The notes beneath the pieces were generated by a model. That model was not told the origin of the DNA. It did not search any database and saw only the letters and a program-made list of their open reading frames with translations. Positions 1 to 8,580 of a DNA stretch of 64,000 nucleotides are shown piece by piece (position 1 is the stretch's first letter; every line of letters starts with the position of its first letter). This stretch comes from an uncultured Pseudomonadales bacterium (GTDB lineage: Bacteria; Pseudomonadota; Gammaproteobacteria; Pseudomonadales; Balneatricaceae), in the NCBI GenBank assembly GCA_943787595.1, contig CALSNA010000003.1:1-64000 (forward strand). The letters run 5' to 3'. The translations under genes and the position numbers were made by a program.

Positions 1-156
1 TGCTGTACCACACCCAATAATCCACCATAAAGAGTGGTGACAGCCAGAAAAAGCAAGAAGCTAACCGCTACTTTTCAACTCCACTTGTAACTATCCCCTA
101 AACTAATACACATCACTCGTAGAATTTTTTATAAGATATCCCAGAGCAGTTTTACG

Positions 157-417
157 ATGAGCAAACGCATGACCGAAAGCCAAATAGTGGCAATTTTGAA
201 AGAAGCTGACGCTGGTATGGCAATAAAAGATATCTGCCGTAAATATAGCGTAGCCAATTCAACTGTTTACAAATGGCGAGAAAAGTATGGCGGCATGGAA
301 GCCTCTGATGTTAAACGCTTAAAAGAGCTTGAAGAAGAGAACCGTAGGCTTAAGCAAATGTACGCTGACTTAAGTCTTAAATCTCAGCTACAGGAAGAAA
401 TCATAAAAAAGCTGTAG
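157..417 (+). CDS. IS3-family transposase OrfA
   Basis: This 86-residue protein is the DNA-binding subunit of the IS3-type transposase. It has an N-terminal helix-turn-helix of the Tn3/IS3 OrfA kind (roughly residues 5-45, with a YKWREKYGGME segment) followed by a leucine-zipper-like helix rich in E, K and L (residues 52-86). It ends in a TAG at 415-417. The heptamer A AAA AAG lies at 405-411, in the correct phase for -1 slippage just ahead of the stop, so the OrfAB fusion transposase is probably made by programmed frameshifting, as known for the family. Confidence 0.9.
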   Translation: MSKRMTESQIVAILKEADAGMAIKDICRKYSVANSTVYKWREKYGGMEASDVKRLKELEEENRRLKQMYADLSLKSQLQEEIIKKL

Positions 418-1232
418 TGCCTGTGGCAGAGCGCAAAGTCTGGGCTCAGGAGTTACAGGCCACACACCAAATCGGTGTAACAATGAGCTGTAAAGTCGTT
501 TCTATAAGCCGAACGGCGTTTTATTATCAGCCAACGCTGACAGATGATAGTGCCATTATCGATGCACTGAATGACTTGGTGGAAAAACACCAGAGGTGGG
601 GCTTTCCTAAGTGTTTTAAGCGGCTGCGTAAGCTAGGCTATCACTGGAACCATAAGCGCGTATATCGCGTGTACACGGAGTTAAAGCTCAACCTTAGGCG
701 CAAATCCAAACGAAGGTTACCGCCAAGAAACCCCGAACCATTAACGGTGCCAAATCATCAAGGGCACACATGGTCAATGGACTTTATGAGTGACCAGCTG
801 CATAACAAGGTGCGTTATAGAACATTTAACATCATCGATGACTTTAACCGCCAGCTATTAGGCATTGATATAGCCACCAGCATTCCATCGTTGCGTGTTA
901 TACGTTATTTAGACAGGTTGGGCGAATGGCATGGTTATCCAGAGAAGATTCGGGTTGATAACGGCAGTGAATTCACGTCAAGCGTGTTTACCGATTGGGC
1001 TCTAGCTCACAGTATCAGAATTGACTATATCAAGCCTGGTTGCCCGTATCAAAACGGCTATATAGAGCGTTTTAATCGTACATATAGGCATGAAGTATTG
1101 GACTTATATTGGTTTAAAAACCTACAGGAGGTTAAGCAGATAACGGACGAATGGATTGAAATTTATAACACCCAAAGGCCGCATGACTCGCTCAATGATA
1201 TGACGCCCACTGAGTATAGGAATGCAGCTTAA
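417..1232 (+). CDS. IS3-family transposase OrfB (DDE catalytic subunit)
   Basis: The 271-residue frame carries the rve-type integrase core. The catalytic triad is visible as D122 (SMDFMSD), D181 (VDNGSEF) and E217 (IERFNRTYR), and the last two are separated by exactly 35 residues, as in the D,D(35)E family. An N-terminal HTH_21-like region precedes it. The frame starts at a GTG overlapping the last base of orfA and is probably translated mostly as the OrfAB fusion through the slippery site in orfA. It appears intact and full length. Confidence 0.9.
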   Translation: MPVAERKVWAQELQATHQIGVTMSCKVVSISRTAFYYQPTLTDDSAIIDALNDLVEKHQRWGFPKCFKRLRKLGYHWNHKRVYRVYTELKLNLRRKSKRRLPPRNPEPLTVPNHQGHTWSMDFMSDQLHNKVRYRTFNIIDDFNRQLLGIDIATSIPSLRVIRYLDRLGEWHGYPEKIRVDNGSEFTSSVFTDWALAHSIRIDYIKPGCPYQNGYIERFNRTYRHEVLDLYWFKNLQEVKQITDEWIEIYNTQRPHDSLNDMTPTEYRNAA

Positions 1233-1411
1233 ACTGTCTACGAGGTGGCTGTGTTAAGAATGGGGTATTTACACACTGACTTTATCAGTTCTCGAAAACT
1301 TAATATTGCCTTTGATCTAATAAATATACTCATTCAGCTTATTGTGCATTATTCCAGCCTATAGACCTACGCCAGCCGGCACTAGTCCCAAAACAGGATT
1401 AACATGGTCGT

Positions 1412-1710
1412 ATGCAAATTATAACCCTATCCACACGCAAAGCCTTTTGGGAAAAATTGTTACAATATGGCGATGCTAAAAAGCCTGCACTGGCATGGTA
1501 TAACCGTACATTAAAATCAGACTGGGCAATCCCCGAGGATGTAAAAAAACTGGAGAAGCACCGGTATTCTTAAAGATAGACGTGTGGTTTTTAATATCAC
1601 AGGCAAAAAATAAGCTCGTGGTGTGGATCAATTACGCCTATAGAGGCGTTTATATTCGTTTTATTGGAATACCTGCCTAACATAACAAGATTGATGTAAA
1701 AACTATTTGA
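1412..1710 (+). pseudogene. higB: Degenerate HigB-type mRNA interferase toxin
   Basis: Reading from the ATG at 1412 gives a HigB N-terminus (MQIITLSTRKAFWEK, then a DWAIPEDVKK segment) that runs into a stop after about 51 codons. The rest of the toxin is visible in the other two frames: DRRVVFNITGKK at about 1577, then KLVVWINYAYRGVYIRFIG and, after an in-frame TAA, HNKIDVKTI up to the TGA at 1708-1710. These match the conserved HigB order (NRVVFNI, INY.YGVVYIRF, YDKIDV.TI). At least two frameshifts and one stop make it inactive. The assignment rests on recognising family motifs by eye. Confidence 0.75.
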
Positions 1711-1724
1711 TATGAGGAAGGCAA

Positions 1725-1856
1725 ATGGAGATTAAATCCATTCATACTGAAACTGATTATCAAGAAGCTCTAAAAGAAATAGGAGCGTTAATGATGGTAG
1801 AACCAAATTATTCATATCATCATTATCAGAGCTTTATTAGCGAAGCTTCGAAATAA
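1725..1856 (+). pseudogene. higA: Truncated HigA-type antitoxin
   Basis: It begins 14 bases after the higB remnant, preceded by GAGGAAGG, a good ribosome binding site. The first residues (MEIKSIHTETDYQEALKEI) match the N-terminus of HigA antitoxins of the xre type. The frame then runs into unrelated sequence and stops after 43 codons, before any helix-turn-helix domain. HigA normally represses the operon and neutralises HigB, so this copy can do neither. The order toxin then antitoxin is the normal higBA order. Confidence 0.65.
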
Positions 1857-2084
1857 AACCTGAAGATAGCACCCGTGCAGTAGATTTGATGTCTATTTCC
1901 AGTCACGATATTCTGTGGAATGAGTTCCCATAGCAACCTTTTTCTAAGGCAGGTGAACAGAAGGGGCTGGATAATTTTAGTTGGCATGTCCCTGACCAAT
2001 TTCCGGATACCTCAATCAAAGTAATCTTGAATGATGATCATGATCATGCTTTAAAGCTAAATCCTAACCATATACGATATCTTA
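1842..2084 (+). pseudogene. Broken gene of unknown function interrupted by an IS3 copy
   Basis: A frame from about 1842 reads FEIKPEDSTRAVDLM, continues to WNEFP, meets a single in-frame TAG (about 1932-1934, probably from CAG) and goes on with QPFSKAGEQKGLDNF and later DDHDHALKLNPNHIRYL. It then enters the 3' end of the degraded leftward IS3 copy at about 2085. The reading looks like real protein, but no family is recognised. Its start is also missing, so both ends appear truncated. Confidence 0.4.
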
Positions 2085-2878
2085 ATATAATCTCCCCATT
2101 AATAATATCAGCCATAAGTAGAGGATTAAGCCATACCCAGTAATCGCCGAGGCGGTATGCCTCAAATTGCCATATGTGACCGTTCGATATTGTTAAATAG
2201 ATGCAACTCCAGACATTCATATCGAGCCGTTCGGTTAAATCGTTCGATACAGGCATTTTGCGTGGCCTGGCCTGGCTGCATATACAACAGCGTTATGTGA
2301 TTATCATTAGCTCAGCCAATCAGCTGTTGACTAATATACTCAGCCCATTATCACAGCTTATCGCACGAGGCTTTCCGCGCCATCCGGTGATTTGTTTCAG
2401 TGCGCAAAGGACAACCATCAGCCAGTACGTCACTCATAACATTCATCGACCATACCTGGTTCACCGCTGTGGGAGCACTTAGTACATCGGGTTTGTTGTG
2501 CTTTATTCTGCTCCCGGGATTGATCCTTGGGTCTAGCTCTGGCTCACGGTAAATACGGTACACACGCTTGTGATTCCAGCGATAGCCTTTGATGTTACGT
2601 AAATATAAAAAACATAACCCAAAGCCCCAGCATTTGTTAGTCCTGGTTAAAGGTAACAACCAGTCCGTAATTTATGCATTTCCGTCCTCAAGTTCATTCA
2701 TGCGCTTCATCAAAGACGCATCCATACCGGCCTATTTGGTGCGCCATTTGTAGAAAGTCGCACTCCTCATGCCGTGTTTTGGCACAGGTCTGTAACAGCA
2801 GGGTCTGACTCTGCTTGCTTTAAGCCGGTATAACGTGATCGTTTCATAGAAAATTCCTCTGGCTAGTTTACGAGTATT
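2085..2878 (-). mobile_element. Degraded IS3-family element, leftward copy
   Basis: On the minus strand, an orfA start (MKRSRYT at 2847) decays after a few codons. OrfB pieces follow: [29 protein letters not shown] with the first catalytic Asp region damaged, then PGQATQNACIERFNRTARY near 2240 containing the catalytic Glu, and GIPPRRLLGMA at the C-terminus near 2120. Several frameshifts and stops are present. A TATAATCTCCCC-like end near 2085 resembles the terminal repeat of this IS group. It cannot encode a functional transposase. Confidence 0.75.
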
Positions 2879-2908
2879 TTCTACTAAAATGAACGAAAGG
2901 AGTTTTCT

Positions 2909-3175
2909 ATGAGAAAGTCACGTTATAGCGATAGCCAAATACTGGCGATATTGAAACAAAATGAGCAAGGCATCGGTGTGCCAGAGCTGTGCCGGGAACA
3001 TGGCATGAGTTCTGCCCGGTTTTACAAATAGCGGTCGAAGTTTGGTGGTATGGATGCGTCAATGATGAAGCGTCTTAAAGAACTGGAAGACGAGAACCGT
3101 AGACTCAAAAAAATGTGTGCTGAAGAAAAGATCAAGGCAGAGATTGCTCGGGAGGCCATTGAAAAAAAGTGGTAA
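2909..3175 (+). pseudogene. IS3 OrfA with premature TAG
   Basis: The frame of 88 codons begins MRKSRYSDSQILAILKQ and contains the OrfA helix-turn-helix and a KRLKELEDENRRLKKM coiled-coil helix. Codon 41 is TAG (3029-3031), where the family has the Trp of the YKW motif, so a TGG to TAG change (G to A) is the likely cause. The stop at 3173-3175 overlaps the orfB start. It differs clearly from the OrfA of the complete IS at 86-1273, so it is a different IS3 subtype. Confidence 0.75.
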
Positions 3176-3660
3176 AGCCATCACGTCGCAAGCAGATGGC
3201 ACAAAGCGCTTATGCGCATTATGGAAGCAGTATCAGGCTGGTGTGTTCGGTGTTTGGTATCAGTGAAAGCGGTTATCACTATCAGGCGCCGCTGGCCACG
3301 GAGAATGCGGAAATAGCCGATTGGTTGCTCCGGTTAACGACGGCGAATATGCGTTGGGGATTTGGTTTGTGTTGCCTCTATCTGCGTAACGTCAAAGGCT
3401 TTGTTTGGAACCACAAGCGGGTTTATCGCATTTATCGAGAGCTTAAGCTGAACCTCAGAATTAAATCAAAACGGCGTATTAAAAGGGGTAAGCCAGAGGC
3501 ACTCAGTGTACCCACTGCCATCAATCAAGTGTGGTCTATGGATTTTATGAGTGATTCATTGACAGATGGTCGATTGCTACGCACCTTCAATGTTTTGGAC
3601 GACTACAATCGTGAAGGATTGTGTATTGAGGTTGATCTGTCTTTGCCCAGTGCTAGATAG
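3169..3660 (+). pseudogene. 3'-truncated IS3 OrfB
   Basis: The frame encodes 163 residues of an IS3 OrfB: an HTH_21-like N-terminal part ([32 protein letters not shown]) and the start of the DDE core with the first Asp in [10 protein letters not shown] full OrfB has about 270-290 residues. The second Asp and the Glu are lost, so the protein cannot catalyse transposition. Confidence 0.8.
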
Positions 3661-3859
3661 TATTCTATTCATCATCTGATAATAAAAATACTCCTTCAAT
3701 AACTTTCAAAGGTTCTCACTTAATATACATTCATTCCACTAAAAATCATTCAAGATTCATGGTTGAATGTACGGTATCACAGTAAATTTTTGCACGATTC
3801 TTACGAGGGTAGATATACGATATGACTCTATATTTTTTCATAATACAAAAAGGAAACAG

Positions 3860-3958
3860 GTAAACCAGTTACAACACATAGCCCCACCTGTTCCCATTTC
3901 GAGATAACTGGTTTTACATCTTACAAGGAGACAATAAAATGTTGGGATATGTGTTGTA
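3860..3958 (+). repeat. Two interleaved inverted repeats (pseudoknot-capable) over a tiny ORF start
   Basis: Segment A (3860-3871, GTAAACCAGTTA) is complementary to A' (3905-3917) apart from one extra base. Segment B (3870-3884, TACAACACATAGCCC) is complementary at 14 of 15 positions to B' (3944-3958). The order A-B-A'-B' means the two stems interleave. B' covers the start of a 19-codon frame (ATG at 3939, MLGYVLY...) preceded by AAGGAG. This could be an RNA regulatory structure or a DNA recombination site. Its function is unknown. Confidence 0.4.
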
Positions 3959-4050
3959 TACACGATATTATTTAAAATTAAAAATAAGTCAAATTTAATA
4001 CACAAAGATTAATAAATGACATATGGTTTTATATCAAACACTAATTTTCC

Positions 4051-4104
4051 TGTTTCTGTTTCTGTTTCTGTTTCTGTTTCTGTTTCTGTTTCTGTTTCTG
4101 TTTC
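4051..4104 (+). repeat. Hexanucleotide tandem repeat (TGTTTC)9
   Basis: Nine perfect uninterrupted copies of TGTTTC run from 4051 to 4104, in a roughly 800-bp stretch without a convincing gene (3661-4456). Perfect repeats of this kind change copy number by slippage. As a hexamer it would keep reading frame, so any effect would more likely be on spacing in a promoter. No adjacent promoter or gene was identified, and the repeat may be neutral. Confidence 0.9.
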
Positions 4105-4456
4105 TGGTTTTTTAGATTTATTTTTGGTGGTTTTTTATAAATTTAAATGGAATTTAAGTTGGCGATTTGATTAGATATCAGTTAGTTTATATAAAATACC
4201 ACACGATCAGATCATGAAATGGCCAATTTACGATTGATACTGGGTTTATTAATTCATATATGGATGAAGTTCTATAGAAAAATAATCATCTAATGACTGC
4301 TGGCATGTTCATATACATTGTTAAATTTACAGATTATGTAATAGATTCACTGTGTACTGGTTGACATACTTTTAAGATTATTTTCGTACCTTTTCTTGGT
4401 ATACTATTTATGAAGTTATGGAGCAATATCAAGCCAATTACTAAAGCATTCCTTTG

Positions 4457-5211
4457 CTATTTAGCACCCACTCCAAGAGCCTCATACGCCTCTTTAATCA
4501 GCCTGAATCGTTCATTCATCTCTTTCAAATAGGCGTTGCTTTTACCACTGTGCTTGTCTTGATGGTATTTTGATGCTTGCCGCAGCTAGGCTTCTTTAAT
4601 ATCCTTGTAACTGTAGTGGCCATGAGGATCAAGCCCAAGGGTACGTAAATGACTGCTTCTTGTCGATTCGTGACGTGGACGAGCTTGCTCTTGATGGGTA
4701 TGATTACCCTGGCGTTGTCGCTGATGATTTGACCAAGATGAGGACTGCCGCTTTTCCTGCTTGTTGCAACCAGAAGAGGATTGATTCTGTTGTTCCTGTT
4801 GGCGCTGCCGATATTGCTCGGATTGATGTCGTCTACGTTCTCTTTCGTAGTCTTGTTTAGCTTGATAGCCTCACGTTGAGCTTGTTCGTAGTGGCGGCGT
4901 AGTGCCTCCACTTCTTCCTCTTTACGACGAATATCATCATACGCACTGCGGTAACGAAGCGCGTTAATCACGTTACTGAGACCTTCTCCCACACCCTTCA
5001 ACATATCGGCATAGGGTAATAGATAACCCAGCAAAAAAGCCCTCAGCATGGTGAATAATTGCGGCCGTCCCATGTTGGCTAAATCAACAAAGGGAAGCAG
5101 CGCTATCCCGAGTAGAAGTAATTTCCAGACATTGAAGCTACGGCTATTGCCTGTTATGTAGCCAAAAACAATCATGATCACTGACAGGAAAATAAACAGT
5201 GGAATGTCCAT
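4457..5211 (-). pseudogene. Membrane-anchored J-domain protein of the mobilisation block, frameshifted
   Basis: From the ATG at 5211 the protein has two hydrophobic segments (about residues 3-20 and 28-45) and a charged coiled-coil part (RRKEEEVEALRRHYEQAQ). The frame then shifts near 4870. In the next frame a Gln-rich linker is followed by a DnaJ-like domain (HYSYKDIKEA, then ASKYHQDKHSGK and KEMNERFRLIKEAYEALG) ending at TAG 4457-4459. That domain has its own in-frame TAG, and the essential HPD motif reads HQD. J-domains stimulate Hsp70 ATPase through HPD, so this one would be inactive even if read through. Confidence 0.65.
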
Positions 5212-5217
5212 ATGCCC

Positions 5218-5463
5218 TTATCTCCTGACCATCTTGATCACAAAGCCAGCGGCAAAAATCAGGCTCAGCAACACATTATTCCGCTGGCAAATGGCTTCTG
5301 CTCCACTCAATAACACGATAAATATAATGGGAAATAAAAAAACAGTGAATATTCCCCACCGGCGCGCAAGATCACCAATATGCTTGGCGAAATACCCCAG
5401 CCCATAGCCCAGTGCAAAGGCAACAATACCAGTGAAAATAAGTTCAGTCTTGTTCATGGCCAC
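5218..5463 (-). CDS. Small two-helix membrane protein
   Basis: This 81-residue protein has two hydrophobic stretches: about residues 8-25 (FTGIVAFALGYGLGYFA) and 38-72. They are separated by a short basic loop (DLARRW), and the C-terminus is basic (KMVRR). No family is recognised. It sits 6 bp upstream of the J-domain gene in the same leftward run as the mobilisation genes, so it may belong to the transfer apparatus. The frame is intact. Confidence 0.55.
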   Translation of the reverse strand: MAMNKTELIFTGIVAFALGYGLGYFAKHIGDLARRWGIFTVFLFPIIFIVLLSGAEAICQRNNVLLSLIFAAGFVIKMVRR

Positions 5464-5466
5464 TCA

Positions 5467-5763
5467 TCACGACCGACCTATCAGGTTCCGGCCAAAGTTG
5501 ATTGCTGCCATCACTCGGTATTGACTTTGATCGATGCCCCAGTAACCCAACACAGCACCTAATAAAAAAGGTAGCGTGGCCGTGAGCACTCAGTTGATAC
5601 CAATGAGCATATCCACACAGTAGGGGACCACCACGATGATAGCGATGATTTTCAGGACGTGGATATCCCTGAATAAATAGCCGTTAAAATAACCCAAAAC
5701 GGCAAAAAAGATGTCAGGATAATCCTGCAGAAAGCGTAATATAGCGTTAATTACATCGAGCAT
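5467..5763 (-). pseudogene. Small membrane protein with an in-frame TGA
   Basis: The frame starts at an ATG (5763) that overlaps the end of the upstream 135-residue gene, as in a translationally coupled operon. It reads MLDVINAILRFLQDYPDIFF, then further hydrophobic sequence ending VDMLIGIN, a TGA at 5590-5592, and then VLTATLPFLLGAVLGYWG to a TGA at 5467-5469. Both halves are hydrophobic and continuous in one frame, so a single TGG to TGA change is the simplest explanation. The function is unknown. Confidence 0.5.
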
Positions 5764-6158
5764 GACCTGTTCACCTGTGCTGAGGCAGATGACTCAGCAT
5801 ATTCTGCCACACGGGTTTTAGATTCACGTTGACGTTGATGCTGCACTTGCCTGACCTGCTCTGTATTGAGTAATTGCCGTGCTTCGTCTAATTGTAATTT
5901 CGTCACATAGTGCTTTTTACTTAAGTGTTGCAATTCACTTAACGCCATTTCTGCGTCTTGGCGCTGTTGATTTTTCTTGAATCCCAGTATCAAGCGACCT
6001 TTTAACTTTCCCAGTGCGAAAGGGTCAGTCTTGAGGGTTTCATACACACTAGCAAAGCCACGCTTTTCACAGTGCGTTTGCCAGTGAGTAAACGCCTGAT
6101 CACCTTGCTGATAGGCGATACGAAAAAGAATCCGTAAGCGTTCTTCGTGGTACATCAC
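5751..6158 (-). CDS. Hypothetical hydrophilic protein of the mobilisation block
   Basis: This 135-residue soluble protein is rich in Q, R, K and E, with a helical C-terminal half (QLDEARQLLNTEQVRQVQHQRQ). No catalytic motif or membrane segment is visible and no family is recognised. It lies between the VirD4-like gene and a run of small membrane proteins, all on the minus strand, and it overlaps the start of the next gene. Its position suggests an accessory role in plasmid mobilisation. The first two codons are both ATG, so the start is uncertain by one residue. Confidence 0.5.
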   Translation of the reverse strand: MMYHEERLRILFRIAYQQGDQAFTHWQTHCEKRGFASVYETLKTDPFALGKLKGRLILGFKKNQQRQDAEMALSELQHLSKKHYVTKLQLDEARQLLNTEQVRQVQHQRQRESKTRVAEYAESSASAQVNRSCSM

Positions 6159-6193
6159 TTCTGCTTGCAGCTTGTTGTATACGGCTATCTCAA

Positions 6194-7339
6194 TTACAGT
6201 GGCACCTTTTCTAATTTGATCAGACCCGCCCCGATTTGCATGTCACAGGCTCCTTTTCTGGCCTGTCGATTGAAGCCTGAATGTAAAAAATACGGTGTGG
6301 TTTTAAGCTTCACTGGCTGGCGGTTGCCAGAAACAATCAGTGCGGTATCATCATCCAGAGTTCTGATTTCACTGGTGTTAATCAGATTGTATTCACGATA
6401 TTATTCGGGAGAACCATCAAACAGGTTACGCTTCTGGCGTTCCCTCACACGCCCAATCATCTTCTCAAAGAAGTCCGTGGTTTGCGGATCTGCACCGGCA
6501 TAGGTCATATAAGTGTTGAAGCCACCCTGTATGGAATCAGCATAGTCCTTGCCATATCGGGCATTTAACACAAAGCTTTGAATGCCCTCCTTGTTACCCG
6601 TTTGCACACCTCGCCACTCATGCCATAAGGATTCATCCGTAGGGTCTTGCGGATAAATCGTGTAACGGCTCATAAAGCCATCCAGTGCAGAGCCATCCTG
6701 ACCAAAGTTCTGAAACAGATAGTAAAAATTGAACCATGCCGGATTGTCCTGTCCAGCATTTTTCAAACATTTAATAAACAGGCTTACAAAACGCATGGCA
6801 CCTTGCAACCAGAAATCATCCTTGCCTTGACCTGAAGGCACACCAGAGCGCACCAGTATTTCGGCAATCTGTTCCAGTTCGATATCACTCTTGGCCTCAG
6901 TCAACGGGTTAAAATAGCTGGTACAATTCAGGTTTTCTGGATCAATCACCACAATCTTGTAGCCACACTGCTGAAGGCGGGCGGAGGTTTGGCTAAACAC
7001 TTCGCCTTTGGGGTCGTTCACCACCATTGAACAAGGTTGTCTTGCCTTATCCAGCACATTGGGAATAATGTAACGCGAGGTCTTGCCGGCACCAACACGC
7101 GCCATAATGCAAACGTTCTGAAAACTACTGGATTCAGACAGGTGCAGGCAGTCGCCATCCAGCAACAAACCCTGATGACGGTGATTCAGAAAATCACGGT
7201 AGCTTGATGGGTCAGCAAAACGGGCCCCTTTGGCTTTGTCCCCCATGTAGCCCTTAAACAGGTACTTGATATCCATGCCGACCAGTTTTAACGATCCGGT
7301 GAGCAGTCCTGTTGTGTGATGGTATTTTCCGTTTTTCAT
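6194..7339 (-). pseudogene. virD4: VirD4/TraG-type coupling protein with internal deletion and stop
   Basis: Coupling proteins are hexameric inner-membrane ATPases that deliver relaxosome DNA to a secretion channel. Here the Walker A motif (ARVGAGKTSRYIIPN) and the VVNDPKGE motif are present. The sequence then jumps from GIQSFVLNA directly to RYGKDYADSIQGGFNTYMTY, which normally lies well beyond the Walker B DEF motif; about 150 codons including Walker B seem to be deleted in frame near 6563. A TAA at 6401-6403 interrupts EQYREYNL-type sequence (probably CAA to TAA). The usual C-terminus (INTSEIRTLDDDTALIVSGN) continues to the TAA at 6194-6196. Confidence 0.75.
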
Positions 7340-7473
7340 GTTTGCCTGTGCTTAATAGTAAACGCTAGCCCCATATAAGCCGCTACCTTTTGCCTGTCTT
7401 GCTGGCGGTCATTGCTCCATTTTAGGGTGCGATTGACCGTATGCTTAATCCGACTGATGATATATCTGAACCA

Positions 7474-8580
7474 TCATGGTTTATCCTGCCGCTTAAGGCG
7501 TTCTTTTACCTCAGCCTCGTCTGAGCGCTGTTGGCGTATGGTATCTATTTCGGCCTTACGCCTAGCCTGTTCCATAGCCACGGAATCGACTTCCATCTGC
7601 TCAGATGGTATTGATTCTGTTTCTTTAGCCGCTTTCTTCTCTGCGCTATCCGCTTCAACAGTTGGCTTGGCTTGAGTATCATCCTGTTTCGATGTACCTG
7701 TTTCTTCTTGATCCGTATTCTGCCGCTCTGTGCTGGTCTCTTTGACGGCTTCCAGTTTAGGCTGTTTAATACTGGCCTTGTCTTGGGCATGAGCGGCTTC
7801 GTCCAGCTCAATACGCTTAGACAGGGTTTGGAAATGCTCAAGCAGGCCCAGTGTTTTCAAGCGATGGTTGCGGCCAGTGGTCAGGTGTTTCACACCCAGT
7901 GTTTTACCACGCACGTAGAGTGCCAGATCAGCTTCGTTTAGGGCAGTAAAAAAAGCCGCCTTAGTGTCACATTGGTTAAACATGGTGTTTAGCTTGGCTT
8001 TCAGGGCATCACGTTGTGGTACTTTTCCCGTACGGCGTTTTCGCTCAGCACCTTTGCGGGACAGCCTCTCTCCCGCTTCCTGATTGATCACGACCCTTTG
8101 TTCCAGCTCCGGGTAGTGTTTAAGTACCCGCTCCTCCATGCCTTTCTTTAACTGGTCAAATTGGGCTTTGCTTAAGCGGGTCTTTTTACTGTCACCTAGG
8201 GCATTAGCACTGATCAGCAAGTGGTAATGCAGGTGATGATCATGATCGTCATGCAGTGCACCAAAGACCAAATTGCTACTGGCACGGCGTTTGGCGTACT
8301 CATAAGCAATATCCCTGAGCCGCTGTTTTTGTTGGTTATCGGCCAGTTGTGACGTTTTGCTAATGGATAAAATCTCATGATACAGATAATTACCGTTTTT
8401 GCGCTTGGCCATACGCTGGGCATTGGATACGTATTCCTGTTCCATTTTTGCCGCCTGACGGCTAAACAAATTCTGGTAAACATGATATTGCTCGTCGGCT
8501 TTATCAATATCCAACATATAGTCAATCAACTGCCTGAAGGAAGGCGCTTTACGCGCCATGGACTTAATGATCATGGCCAT
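7474..8580 (-). CDS. mobA: MobA-type relaxase (MOBP-like, HUH nuclease)
   Basis: Relaxases nick oriT and remain covalently bound to the transferred strand. With the start at ATG 8580 (MAMIIKSMARK) the protein has 368 residues. An alternative ATG lies two codons downstream. Tyrosines at about Y21 and Y32 are candidates for the nicking residue. The metal-binding HUH motif is clear at residues 109-120 (LHDDHDHHLHYH). A basic region follows, then a long acidic, Gln-rich tail typical of such proteins. The start overlaps the end of mobC. The upstream extension to 8670 lies inside mobC and was not chosen. The frame is intact although its coupling protein is broken. Confidence 0.85.
   Translation of the reverse strand: MAMIIKSMARKAPSFRQLIDYMLDIDKADEQYHVYQNLFSRQAAKMEQEYVSNAQRMAKRKNGNYLYHEILSISKTSQLADNQQKQRLRDIAYEYAKRRASSNLVFGALHDDHDHHLHYHLLISANALGDSKKTRLSKAQFDQLKKGMEERVLKHYPELEQRVVINQEAGERLSRKGAERKRRTGKVPQRDALKAKLNTMFNQCDTKAAFFTALNEADLALYVRGKTLGVKHLTTGRNHRLKTLGLLEHFQTLSKRIELDEAAHAQDKASIKQPKLEAVKETSTERQNTDQEETGTSKQDDTQAKPTVEADSAEKKAAKETESIPSEQMEVDSVAMEQARRKAEIDTIRQQRSDEAEVKERLKRQDKP

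Larger units (their letters stand above)
86..1273 (+). mobile_element. Complete IS3-family insertion sequence (IS407-like)
   Basis: The element has two overlapping transposase frames between imperfect terminal inverted repeats. The left end begins TGTAAC at 86 and the right end reads ...TTTACA, ending at 1273; the reverse complement of the right end matches about 35 bases of the left end with a few mismatches (both contain CACNTCGTAGA). The four bases CACT stand immediately outside both ends (82-85 and 1274-1277), which fits the 4-bp target duplication typical of the IS407 subgroup. Both frames are open, so it could be active. The flanking sequence was not recognised. Confidence 0.85.
2881..3660 (+). 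mobile_element. Truncated IS3-family element, rightward copy
   Basis: This copy lies head to head with the degraded leftward copy, with about 60 bp between the two orfA starts (2847 and 2909). It keeps orfA with one nonsense codon and the first 163 residues of orfB, ending abruptly after LSLPSAR at 3657 where family members continue with VIRAL-type sequence. The catalytic second Asp and Glu are therefore missing. No terminal repeat is seen at its right edge, which suggests a deletion removed that end. Confidence 0.8.

Noticed and set aside
2201-2482. 93-codon rightward frame
   Set aside because: It is the antisense of the degraded IS3 orfB.
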